Positions 54,667 to 64,000 of a DNA stretch of 64,000 nt are shown one piece after another; within the stretch, counting starts at the first letter, position 1; each line of letters starts with the position of its first letter. Below the pieces are notes generated by a model that was not told the origin of the DNA, made no database searches, and was given only the letters and a program-made list of their open reading frames with translations. Source of the stretch: Epithemia pelagica (lineage: Eukaryota > Bacillariophyta > Bacillariophyceae > Surirellales > Surirellaceae); the NCBI GenBank assembly GCA_946965045.2, contig OX337238.1:1736001-1800000 (forward strand), read 5' to 3'. A program made the translations under genes and the position numbers.

Positions 54667-57600
54667 ATGGCGGTCATATTGAAGGATGACGACAAGGTTC
54701 AACGCGTGGCGGTCGTGGGGGGTGGTGTGACGGGGTTGGCAGCCGCCTGGCATTTGCAAACGCAATGCAATGGTCGATATCAAGTTCATGTCTACGAATC
54801 CGAAGCTACGTTGGGAGGACATGCTCATACCATGGCCATTCCCCATACGACACCTAAAGCTACGAGTACTGTTAGTAGTACTAGTACTACCGCCGAGGAT
54901 GCGACTACGACCATGGTGGATTTGGGATTCATGGTGTTCAATCAACCCAATTATCCCAATTTGCGGGCTTGGTTTCGTCAATTAAACATTGCTCAAGAGA
55001 AAACCGACATGTCGCTCTCTATTAGTTTGTCCACCAACAACGACGACGAGAACACGCCAAAGAAGGACGACGATCCCCCCAAACGCAACATGATGGTCGA
55101 ATGGTGTTCATCGGGTGGATTGCGTGGTTTGTTGGCCCATTTCCCTCAAGTATGGTCCTATTCCTTTTGGCAATTTATCTACGATTTAGTCATTCGCTTT
55201 CATGCCGTGACACCGCATACCGACTTTTTGGCCTTGCCCTCGGACGATCCTCGGCAACACGTGACATTGGGTCAATATTTGCAATACCGGGGCTATTCCT
55301 CGGCCGTGGCCACTCATTATCTCGTCCCCATGATGGCCGCCTTGTGGTCCGCCACGTCCTTGCACGATGTCTTGGAATTTCCCGCCGCTCAATTGTTGGG
55401 ATTTTTGGCCAATCATCAAATGTTGCAAATTTTGCATCGTCCCCAATGGTACACCGTCACGGGACGCTCCCATCAATATACGCAAAAACTACACGTTGTG
55501 TTGGCCACGCACGATGCCGTTCATGTCAATTCTCCCGTTCATGCCGTGGTGAAAAATAACAACAAGAACAACGACACAACCTCCTTTACCTTGTATGGAC
55601 CACCACCCGCATCCGCATCGACCAACCAGGAATCGCTCGACGACTGTCCTTGTTATGGCACGTACGATCAAGTCATTTTTGCTTGTCATGCTCCAACGGC
55701 TGGAGACATGTTGCGTCGGGGAGAATATCACGATACAGCGTTGGTGCAAGCCTTGTTGGACATTCGGTACGAACCCAATGTCATTTACGTCCATTCCGAT
55801 GTGTCTCTCATGCCACAGTCCCGCAACGCATGGGCCTCTTGGAATTGTTTGGGCGATTGGCATGCCTTGCAACGAGCCGTGTTGGGGGGACCGAGCACAT
55901 CAGAGGACGACGACGAAACCAAAACGAACAAGGAGGAAACGAGAAAATCGTCATCCTCGGGTTCTGGCGTCTATGTCACGTATTGGTTGAATCAACTGCA
56001 AAATTTGACTTGTCAGGAACCCATTTTTGTGTCACTCAATCCACCTCGTCCTCCTCATCATCAACATTGTCCTCCTCGTATTTGGTCACATCCTCAGTTT
56101 ACCCTCTCTACGCTCCGGGCGCGTCAATACGTCTTGCAACAACAATATCAGACCCCCAAAAGCAATAGCGGCTTGTGGTTTTGTGGTGCCTGGGATGGTT
56201 ATGGCTTTCATGAAGATGGATGTCGATCCGGCTTTCATGTGGCCACAGAATTGTCGGGTGTACCGGTGCCCTGGAAATCCACGACTACGAGCAGCACTAC
56301 AGCCAAGACGGAACCACCTCCAGCCACCACTTTGCTCAAAGACAAGGACAAGAACAACGACATGACCTTGGCGGCCAATCCGGAAACCCAATTGTTTGAC
56401 TTGGTGGAGGCTCCTCCCGATTTTGTCTCCACCTTGACGCAGCATGCCCACAAGAACAAACAAGGATGGTTGACCGCCGTGGGACGGCACGTCCAGGCTC
56501 TGTACCAGTTTGTGACTCGGGAGGTGCCCATTGGGTTGGCCAAGTACGTTGTCCGACGTACCGTGACACGTCTCCTTTCGTCCTCCTCGTCGCCACCGAC
56601 GGACCCACGGGTACCCACTCAATTGCAAGTCCGCCATGTCAATGGGACACTGGAAACCTATGGTACGGCTTCTTCTTCGGCTGCGGCCGTCACGGTACGA
56701 GTTTTTGACGATTGGTTCTTTGTCAAATTAGCCACGTCCTGGTTCTGGGGATGGTCGTTTTGTCCCAACGACGATGTGGGATTGGCAACGAGTTATATGG
56801 AAGGTTTGTTCAATGTGCAAGCCATTGCAGACCAAACAACCGAGGACGACGCCGACGAGTCAAAAACAGAAACTTGCATTGCCTTGGGCGATCCCACCGG
56901 ATTGCTTCGATTGTTTTCGTTGTGGAATCACTACCAACCAGGAAATGGGACTCAAAGTGGAATCACAAGTTGGTTCTTATCATCGTGGTGTTGGTGGTCC
57001 CCGTATCATCGTCGTCGTCGAGACGGCATGTATACACAATGGTATCAACTATGGTGTAAACGCCGTGGTCCAACCTTGTTTGACAGCTTGATTCGTCGGG
57101 CGTTGGATCCCGAAACGGCACAATCGTCTACCGCAATCTTTTCACCCAGCACCATTCGTGCGAATGGTACGTCAACCTATTGTGTCGGGTCGGTTTTGCT
57201 TGTTGTTGTTGTTCTTTGTGTAGATTGCGTCACCTGCTCGTGATTGGATGGTTGAATGTGTGTCGCGGTACTGTTCTTATCAACGATATCTAACCCTCTG
57301 TCCCTGCTGCTTCCGGCACCACACCTACAGAGTCGAGTCTCGGATCCTTGCCTCGTAGTTCGTTGTTGGAAGAAGCGCAATGGCGAAAGATTGACACCTA
57401 CCTAGCTCGTGCCAAACTCCAACCAGGTCAGGTTGTGTTGGATTTGGACTGTGGATGGGGAAGCTTGGCGATCCGAGCTGCCTCCAAGTATGGGTGCTTT
57501 GTGACGGTCTTGACCACGTCGATTGAACAAGCGACTAGGGTGAAGCAACGAGTTCAAAAAGCAGACGTTGCCTCGATGGTGACAATTTTGTCCCCTCAAG

Positions 57601-58211
57601 TGGATGCCCGCAACCTGAGTCGAAATTCTGAATACATGGGAAAATTTGATTGCGTCATTTGTTCGTCTGAAACCATCACAACCAAGTCCAGCAAGAGTGC
57701 CTGGAAGACGTTCTTCCAAACGGTCGGGCGAGTGCTCAAGCCAGATGCGGGAAAACTCGTATTGGCAGCCGTCACAACACCTGTTACCAACAATTCGAGA
57801 AACTTTTTGAATACAATCTTGTTTCCTGGTTTATGGATTCCCACCGTTTGGTTTTTGGTCCACGGGGCTCACGATCATGCCCATTTGAGCTTGAACCATG
57901 TCGACCAGTTGGGACTACACTTTGCCCAAACCCTATCTCTTTGGCGACGTCGACTGAATCTCGAATCCCAAAATGAAGCTCGTGCCTTGCGTATGGATGA
58001 TGTATCCCTCCGCGCCATTAACTATGGGTTGTTGGTGTCGCAAGCGGCACTTGTTACGCAACAACAGCACCTTCAACTGCTCGTATTTTCAAACTCAAAG
58101 GACAGTAAACCGGATGCAATTCCTGTTTTGGATACAGTCATGGAACCAGTAATGGATCAAGCTGCGCCATTGACAGACGCAGCACTAAAGGCACTTGTTC
58201 CTTTGGCCTGA
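54667..58211 (+). CDS. Fusion of FAD amine-oxidase-like and cyclopropane-fatty-acid-synthase-like domains
   Basis: Exon 1 is 54667-57166 and exon 2 57331-58211 (intron GTACGTC...CCTACAG), giving 1126 residues. The start is the ATG in ACCATGG; the TTG upstream is rejected. The N-terminal FAD domain has VAVVGGGVTGLAAAWHL, a YESEATLGGHAHT loop, GFMVFNQPNYPNL, SLHDVLEFPAAQLLGFLANH and WFCGAWDGYGFHEDGCRSG. From about residue 640 a CFA-synthase N-terminal region follows (VRVFDDWFFVKLATSWFWGWSF, GLATSYMEGLFNV), then a SAM-methyltransferase region in exon 2 (VVLDLDCGWGSLAIRAASKYG...). Land-plant cyclopropane synthases have the same FAD-CFAS order. Motif I has Asp for the first Gly (LDLDCGWG versus usual LDIGCGWG), and the usual GMFEHVG region reads SSETITT. 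The methyltransferase may therefore be altered or inactive. Product uncertain. Confidence 0.88.
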
Positions 58212-58628
58212 ATTTCACGTATGGCGGATACAATAGTCCTCTGAAAGCTCCCACTCACAACCTTCACCATATTTCCTCTGTACAAATGGCGCTCTTCTTT
58301 TGCTCAAAGAAACTGGACAAAGTCTTACAACCTTAGTTTTCATACATATATATATTACTGAATGAAAATACTGCTGAATGATCTCGTTTCAAAAACGTGT
58401 TGATGGGATTTCCGTCGTATCTGATTTATTCGCAGTGCGACGAACCAACCTATAACTAGACGTTGAAATGGTCCATTGTCCCTATCTATCGAAAAAGGAG
58501 GTCCCGGGCCTCCTTTTTCCCATGTTGAACAATAGGAGTAGATTTCTTAGACCCTCACAAAGACTACCTCTACTATAGGTAGCCTTATGTCTTGCCCTTC
58601 CGTAGCTACCTTACTACCCCTACTACTC

Positions 58629-58645
58629 CTAGGAGCTAGGAGTAG
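58629..58645. repeat. Dispersed 17-mer, copy 3
   Basis: Exact match to 1792-1808. Confidence 0.7.
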
Positions 58646-58783
58646 TAGAAAAGAGCAAAGGATGTCTCGTAGACGTGAATACGGAAAGCGATAATTTCTA
58701 TCGTGACGGATCACATGAATAAATTATATACAATAGCATTTTCGAGTAATAACCGCTTCGAAGTTGTAAAATCCCCACACCCC

Positions 58784-58803
58784 GCGCGGAAGCTAATCCG
58801 CGC
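58784..58803. promoter_or_regulatory. GCGCGGA N6 TCCGCGC dyad upstream of MDR copy 5
   Basis: Same dyad and neighbouring sequence (ACAAGAACACCCGAATACG) as upstream of MDR copy 3. Confidence 0.4.
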
Positions 58804-58930
58804 ACAAGAACACCCGAATACGAACCAAGCAGGCGATGATGGCGGGGGGAGTCCTACCTCTTTCGTGGTCTCACAAAACAACAAATCGAAAATCGAAACA
58901 ACGACCGATCAAATCTTCCGAAACAAGAAA

Positions 58931-59985
58931 ATGACTTCTACAACCTCATCCAAAGCTTCAAGCACCACGATGAATGTCATTGCCATTCAAGAAAACAAAT
59001 CCGTTTCCATTGTCCAAGTAACCAAGCCATCTATTGAAGACAAACCTGATTCCATACTTGTACAGGTGGCCTATGCTGCTTTGGATACTGCCTTGGAAGA
59101 AATTGTCCACAAAACCTTTACCGGGATCATGGTACATGATCGTAAGGCTAAACCATTGGTTCCAGGATATCACTTTTCCGGAACCATTGAGGCCGTCGGA
59201 TCCAATGTTGCCAAGAATGAATTTCAAGTGGGTGATACCGTCTTTGGACATTTGCAATATAGCCCATCGACCAAACAAGGATCTTGCAGTGAATATGTGG
59301 TCGTGCCCTAGACTGACTTGGCCAAACTGTCATCCTCCTACAAACATGTTTCCTTACAAAAGGCAGCCGCCTGTGCCACCGAAGGTACAACCTCCTTGCA
59401 GGCCCTACGAGACAAGGCCAATGTGCAACCCAATGATTCCGTGCGCATTGTGGGTGCCTCTGGAGGTGTGGGATCCATGGCTATTGGCATTGCTCGCCAA
59501 CTACAAGCCGGACCATCACTGCCGTATGTAGTACCAAGGATATCAAAAAAGTCCAAGCCCTCGGTGCCGACAAGGTAATTGACCGTACCCAAACCAAACT
59601 GGAAACTCTCCACAAGACCAACCCAACTGTACATAAGCAACAGTACAATGTGATTTTCGATGCATCCGGCAAGTATTCCTTTTCGGCCTTGAAGCATTTG
59701 TTGGCTCCCGGTGGTCGCATGGTATCGACCGAAGTTTATCTCGACACGATATTGCTGGGATCCTGGTTGTATCCTCTCGTTTTTTCCGGTAAGACGTCGC
59801 AATTCATTCCCTGTTGGTCCAAGAAAGAAGACTTGAAACTCGTGGGCGAGTGGGTGGAACAAGAGTCAGTAGAAGTCTCCATCGATTCCGAGTACAAGGT
59901 CTCCGAGCTTGGCAAGGCATGGGACCGTCAGAACGATCGTACCAAGACCGGTCGCGTCGTGATCCAGGTACATGGAGGGTGGTAG
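58931..59985 (+). pseudogene. MDR oxidoreductase, copy 5, stop plus frameshift
   Basis: Very close to copy 3. From the ATG at 58931 the catalytic half is intact until TAG at 59309-59311, where copies 1 and 3 have Lys (VVPKTDLAKL). The frame continues through GASGGVGSMAIGIARQLQAG. At about 59512 one A is lost (GCCGGACCATC versus GCCGGAACCATC in copy 3), shifting the frame. The correct frame resumes in the other register with VIFDASGKYSF, APGGRMVSTE and VVIQVHGGW to 59985. It keeps ALGADKVID, so its parent was functional in that respect. Confidence 0.85.
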
Positions 59986-61152
59986 GACGTCCTTGCTTTG
60001 ACTTGTGGTGATCCTCGTCGAAATCAGAACCCCACGAATAGACAAGAGTAGAAATTCATACCATATAGAAAGAATACAGGAGTCATTCAACATTGCGGAT
60101 CGGATAGAACATATCGTCAAGACTATTCGTTCAGATATAGGCACGACGTTAGCTTGGGTTTGGTTGTGATTGCTACCGAGAAAGCAACGTCAATCGTCTT
60201 CCGAGAGCATGGGAACTTTTAGATCGGAGGTGGTGGGAGTCTCCTCAGCCTTGTTGGTGCTGGTACCAGCTCGGTTTACGTGTTGGTTATGGTGGTCTCC
60301 CGACATTTGATGGCGAGGCCGTATGTGGGTTTCGTGTATTCGGCCGAGAAGCGCGCATCGTTGTTGGTTCGCCTTTGCTCCCGTACTGGCAAGGATGCTT
60401 CTGGTTCGGTTCGCTTGACACAATCAATGGTGGCTTGAGCAATGGATCGCCAGTGTCCGCAGATAAGCTATCAGCCCATGGTTCCATCCCCATGAATTGT
60501 CCCCGAATCAAACTGATTTGGTATGATCACCAACCAGAAGCCATCGGCCAACCGTTGCGGCTCTTCTTTTTTCTTTCGTGCCGTGTTACACTTCTTTACG
60601 AGTAGACTCTCTACTCTATACTCGTAAGTCGCAGCAGTTTGGTCTTGATCCTTTAAATAAATAATGTGTACTTGCGCGACTGGTGCGATAGAGCCTCGCG
60701 ATAGCTCGCAAGATCTGTCGCCCGCGAATGAGGAAGCGCTGCACAATAAAAAACAAAGCCCGTACATTTCGCTTGCTTTTCTCCAGGAAGTTGCTACCAT
60801 CAATAAGTGAGCAGCAACGAAGAAAATGATAATCCCCTTTACGTAGTCGTTGCTGATGAGCAAATCAGAAGTAGTTGACGGCTATTCGGTCGTTTCGCTG
60901 TTTGCTGTTCTACAAAGCTGTCTGTCTAAGGTTGACCTGTTGAATTCTGGTTCCAATGATTTTGTTGAAGGTTATAATCCCACGCACTAAGCCCCAAGTT
61001 TTGTGACTAGAACGACGGTGTTGTCCGAACGAAATTCCATCGGCTGGTGGCGTTAGGTGTCTTTCTGTTGGGGTTCTTGGATTGGTTGGTTTTGATGAGA
61101 CGATTATGAAGAAAAGACCGACGTGGTTGTTGTGTTTTTTTCTTGACTTGTC
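59986..61152. other. Intergenic region with a short SET relic
   Basis: Begins with MDR 3' flank. A minus frame ending at 60190 (...TPTTSDLKVPMLSEDD) could be the tail of an unrecognised gene, but nothing upstream supports it. Confidence 0.45.
60145..60172 (-). pseudogene. 28-bp relic of SET exon 3 start
   Basis: On the minus strand, ...GGTAG|CAATCACAACCAAACC... encodes NHNQTQANV. It matches the 5' end of SET copy 1 exon 3 at 25 of 28 bases, including the splice acceptor. It sits just beyond MDR copy 5, the same MDR(+)/SET(-) order as at 29-31 kb. Confidence 0.55.
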
Positions 61153-63960
61153 TTACTTTCGCGAAGTTGTCTTGACTCTTTCTGTCATCATAGCGACTAG
61201 TTCCTTTCCAAAACATTCCCACTGTTCTCGATTGCGAATGGCATAATTCCAATATTCGTCACTGGACACACCAAACACACCACAGTCTAGGAGTTTGCAA
61301 GCCAAGGGAAGTATGTGGGAATCCCACAAGTCCAATTGAGCCGTGTACCAATATTCGGCGGGATGCTGTGTGGCACGACCCTGCGAAAAGGCTTGGTAAC
61401 ACTCGACAAACAAGCGTTCGTTCCATTTACGATAGACATGCCAATGTTGCATGGCATGAGCCACATCAGATGCTTGTATCAAGTGTTCCAACACAAGGGT
61501 GGCCTTGCGATTCACCATTATTTGAGACTGTTAGTCTTGCCCTTTATTGAGAGATTGTCCTTGTTGTTGGGTGAATGAGAGCGGGCTGGACGTTGTGGTC
61601 GTAGTTGTCGCCGTTTCGTGGTGATGGCTCAAGAGATTTCGAGCACTGCGACTTCGTTTGTGCTGGTCCAGTTTCTTGTTGTTGCTGCTGTAGGGGAATT
61701 CCTTGTTCCAACGCTCGTTCCGCATGGCTTGAAGTTCGGGATCCATCACATCAGTGGCCAAGACCAAATGGATCAAGAGTTGTCGAAAGCGTTGGAATTC
61801 CTCTTGTGTCGTGTAAATGGCCGACCTCAAATTTTGAAATCTATCTTCCAAGAGCTTGGTCCAGCCTAATCCAAACGCATGTTGTTCCGCCATACTCTGT
61901 TCCTTGTATTGAGTCGCCCAAATATGTCCTTCCGTAACCAGTTGACGATTCGGAACACCGGGATGATCGACGGTGTGCATCAAGGCTGCCAGGACACAAG
62001 AAAATTGCGTCAAGGGATCCGAAATTATGCCATGGGTAGGGTCGTGTCCTGACTTGGTGTTATTGTCCTGTGGTTTCTCCCCCGACGACAAGCTTGCAGT
62101 GTTGGTTTCCTCGACTGCTGATGATGATGCGCGCTTTTCCAAATCCATGGGAGATGGAGCCACAACGCGAGACAACAACTTGACGACGGACATAGCCACA
62201 TGAGCCGAATGGTCAAAATTGTGAAATGCGTGGTCACGGTGCCGATCGGCCATTTCCATGACATAAAGGACCAACTCGTCGTATACCGTCGCAGGCAATT
62301 CGGAGTTACTTGTAGCAGGGTCATCCTTGTCACCATCTCGTTGGGTCGGTTTCAAAGCAGTTTGGTAAGTCCACGAGGGACGTTCGGCCGTTTCCTTCAC
62401 TTCTTCGAGAATTGTTGTACTTCGGTTCGCCAGAGATTGCATGTATTTGGATTCATCAAAGCGTGATGACGGTTGTGAAGATTTTCTTGCAAATCCAACA
62501 CTGTGTAGTTTGCCTTGTTTCTTGGTCGCCATTTGCTGGTTTCGTTGTTCAAAATTTTGTTTCAAAAACGAAAAGAGTATTTCAGTGTACCAATTAATTA
62601 GCCGGGTAGCCTTGCTGTTCTCCTCGAGGGAGAGAGGATCCGTGTCATGGGAGGACGAAGCAGCCGACTCAGAATGCCGTGTCGAACGGTCATCGGCACT
62701 AGACCTTTTAAACCAATATGTTTTGAGAACCCCCTTGCCTTTGGCCGCAACGGATTGTTCACGTGGCGTGACCCAGTGTTGCTTCCCAGCCTTGATCAAG
62801 AGATTGGCCGTTTCTTCGGAAATGTGAATCTTATTGGCTTCTCCCGTGCTTTCCATTCGCGACGCCGTATTCATGCTATCCCCAAAGAGCTGAAATCGAG
62901 ATCGGTCTCCACGCAAAACTCCTGCCGTGACGGGCCCACTGTGAATTCCAACGCGGAGGCTCAAGTCACCCGTTCCCGGTCCCAAACTGATTTCAAGTCG
63001 TCGTGTCAGGTCCATCATTTGATTAGAACATTCACGCGCAAACCGTGCCATGGCAACGGCGTGGTCCTTGCGCACATCGGGGAGACCACAAACGGCCACA
63101 TAACAATCTCCTACCATTTCAACCTTGAACACACCACGGCGCTTAGCACATCTATCGAAACGACCATTAGTAAATGACAAGATCAAGGTGAGAAAAAGAA
63201 CAGGATCATTCAACAAGAGCGTCAGTTGTCGAATTTCTTACAAGTCAAAGGCATGAAAGATTGTTTCCAACAGAATGAATATTTGCGATGGTTCTCGAAC
63301 CGAACTTTATGCATTAAATCCCCATATATCGGCAAACATGATGGTTGTTTCTGTAAACAAATCCGCGACAGGCTTTGACGAAAGAAGCCATTCGGTATCA
63401 TCTCCAGATGTAGCACCGCCAAAGTCACTGTCATGACTTGTTGTGGCACCATGTTCGCTCTGTTCGGCAAGGTAGCCCTTAACATGCGTCTTGGCTGGTT
63501 TCATGGCAGAGAAAAAGGGAATGGCGATACCACCGCCGCCTCCACCCGTTCCCACACCAGTCTGTTTGGTCGAGTCATTTGGAGGTACCGTATTGTCTCG
63601 AGCCGCAAAGAAGCGATTGCAAAATTGAAGACGCCAGCGTCCCGGATCGGACCGCCGTGTCCAGCATTTTGGCATTCCGGCGTCGTACGTAGACATCGTA
63701 AATCAAAAATATGACAGCCATGACACCAAAAATGACAGCCATCAAAATGGCGACCACGAGAGGAAGATTCGATTCGTTATCTTGCATGTACACGGACGTA
63801 GGGGACACGATGAACTTGTAGCTACAATATCCTGTCGGCCATTCGAGAGAATTGGTCGTGGCATACAAGACTTCGTCAAACAAGATTTCCTTTTGAATAT
63901 GAGCATACGCAGGATCTCTCAAATCTCCTTCACCCAGGAGAATCGGCTGAAGCGTCGACC
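61153..63960 (-). pseudogene. Membrane nucleotidyl cyclase fused to cyclic-nucleotide phosphodiesterase, with three lesions
   Basis: The 5' end lies beyond the window. The order on the minus strand is: extracellular piece (LLGEGDLRDPAYAHIQ), transmembrane helix (LPLVVAILMAVIFGVMAVIFLIY), RRRNAKMLDTAVRSGTLASSIL linker, class III cyclase and HD-type PDE. The cyclase has TETTIMFADIWGF, then across a 90-bp intron (63241-63152) RRGVFKVEMVGDCYVAV and FGDSMNTASRMES. KVE favours GTP, but FQLFGD lacks the usual GC Cys. The PDE has HAFHNFDHSAHV, LAALMHTVDHPG, ATDVMD and LIQASDVAHAMQHW. PDEs usually have HD in HDxDHPG; here it is HT. Lesions: a one-base slip near 63610, TAA at 63307-63309 in GFNA-stop-SSVREP, and TAA at 61531-61533 before QSQIMVNRKATLVLEHL in the same frame. 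Diatom genomes carry intact relatives of this architecture, as far as I recall. Confidence 0.82.
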
Positions 63961-64000
63961 ATCACAACCGAAAGAAGGTTGATGCGAAGTGAGAGCATCT

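Larger units (their letters stand above)
58212..58930. other. Intergenic region, includes promoter of MDR copy 5
   Basis: Contains the third copy of the dispersed 17-mer and a dyad. A GGAGG/CCTCC hairpin (GGAGGTCCCGGGCCTCC, about 58497-58515) may form at the FAD-CFA 3' side. No gene. Confidence 0.5.

Noticed and set aside
54223-54981. 252-codon minus ORF overlapping the FAD gene
   Set aside because: Out-of-frame shadow of the well-supported FAD domain and promoter.
60190-60863. Two minus-strand ORFs (77 and 130 codons) that might be a small gene
   Set aside because: The first ends plausibly (TSDLKVPMLSEDD), but no consistent exon structure or family could be found.
24627-63309. Alternative genetic code (stop reassigned) to explain in-frame stops
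   Set aside because: TAA, TAG and TGA all appear at different amino-acid positions, and intact housekeeping genes end at ordinary stops.
1-64000. CRISPR arrays, rRNA operons, bacterial operons, tRNA genes
   Set aside because: None seen; spliceosomal introns and gene content are eukaryotic. A short tRNA could be missed by eye.

Overview
This is nuclear DNA from a eukaryote, most likely a pennate diatom. Genes carry short (about 60-145 bp) GT-AG introns with GTACGT, GTAAGT or GTATG donors. An alanyl-tRNA synthetase has a signal peptide followed by an AFSP motif like the ASAFAP cleavage site of diatom plastid preproteins. The gene set (membrane nucleotidyl cyclase-phosphodiesterase, Crinkler-type NTPase-nuclease, piggyBac, expanded SET proteins) also fits a diatom. 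Species is not determined. Several tracked open frames begin at TTG or GTG; I moved those starts to the first in-frame ATG.

Layout. 1-1448 is the 3' part of a decayed piggyBac transposon. 1.4-3.3 kb is repeat-rich DNA. 3.3-8.2 kb (minus) holds a low-complexity ORF and a large multi-pass membrane protein. 8.96-10.4 kb is a Crinkler/RHS-type P-loop NTPase with a C-terminal PD-(D/E)XK-like nuclease. 10.9-11.9 kb is an HMG-box gene with one in-frame TGA. 13.9-19.3 kb holds proteasome beta5 and an XRN1-type exoribonuclease on the minus strand, in one uninterrupted reading frame. 20.3-26.4 kb is a 12-block ABCA transporter gene with a frameshift and an in-frame TAG. 27.2-28.6 kb is a four-finger C2HC zinc-finger protein.

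28.9-49.2 kb is a locally amplified block: four membrane-anchored proteins each with two SET-like domains (three intact, one with a nonsense codon), interleaved with copies of a quinone-oxidoreductase-like MDR gene (one intact, others broken) and two relics of an ABCA exon pair. Copies lie in both orientations, with a back-to-back MDR junction at 42.37 kb and a mosaic SET copy. A further MDR pseudogene plus a 28-bp SET relic lies at 58.9-60.2 kb. A non-autonomous hAT-like element with an 8-bp target duplication sits at 36.4-37.3 kb.

50.7-58.2 kb holds alanyl-tRNA synthetase (minus) and, divergently, a fusion of an FAD amine-oxidase-like domain with a cyclopropane-fatty-acid-synthase-like domain. 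61.1-64 kb (minus) is a membrane nucleotidyl cyclase-PDE gene with a frameshift and two in-frame TAA codons, continuing past the right edge.

A recurring theme is otherwise coherent genes broken by one or two point lesions (piggyBac, HMG, ABCA, SET2, MDR copies, cyclase-PDE). Whether these are true decay, one allele of a heterozygous genome, or assembly errors cannot be settled from this window.
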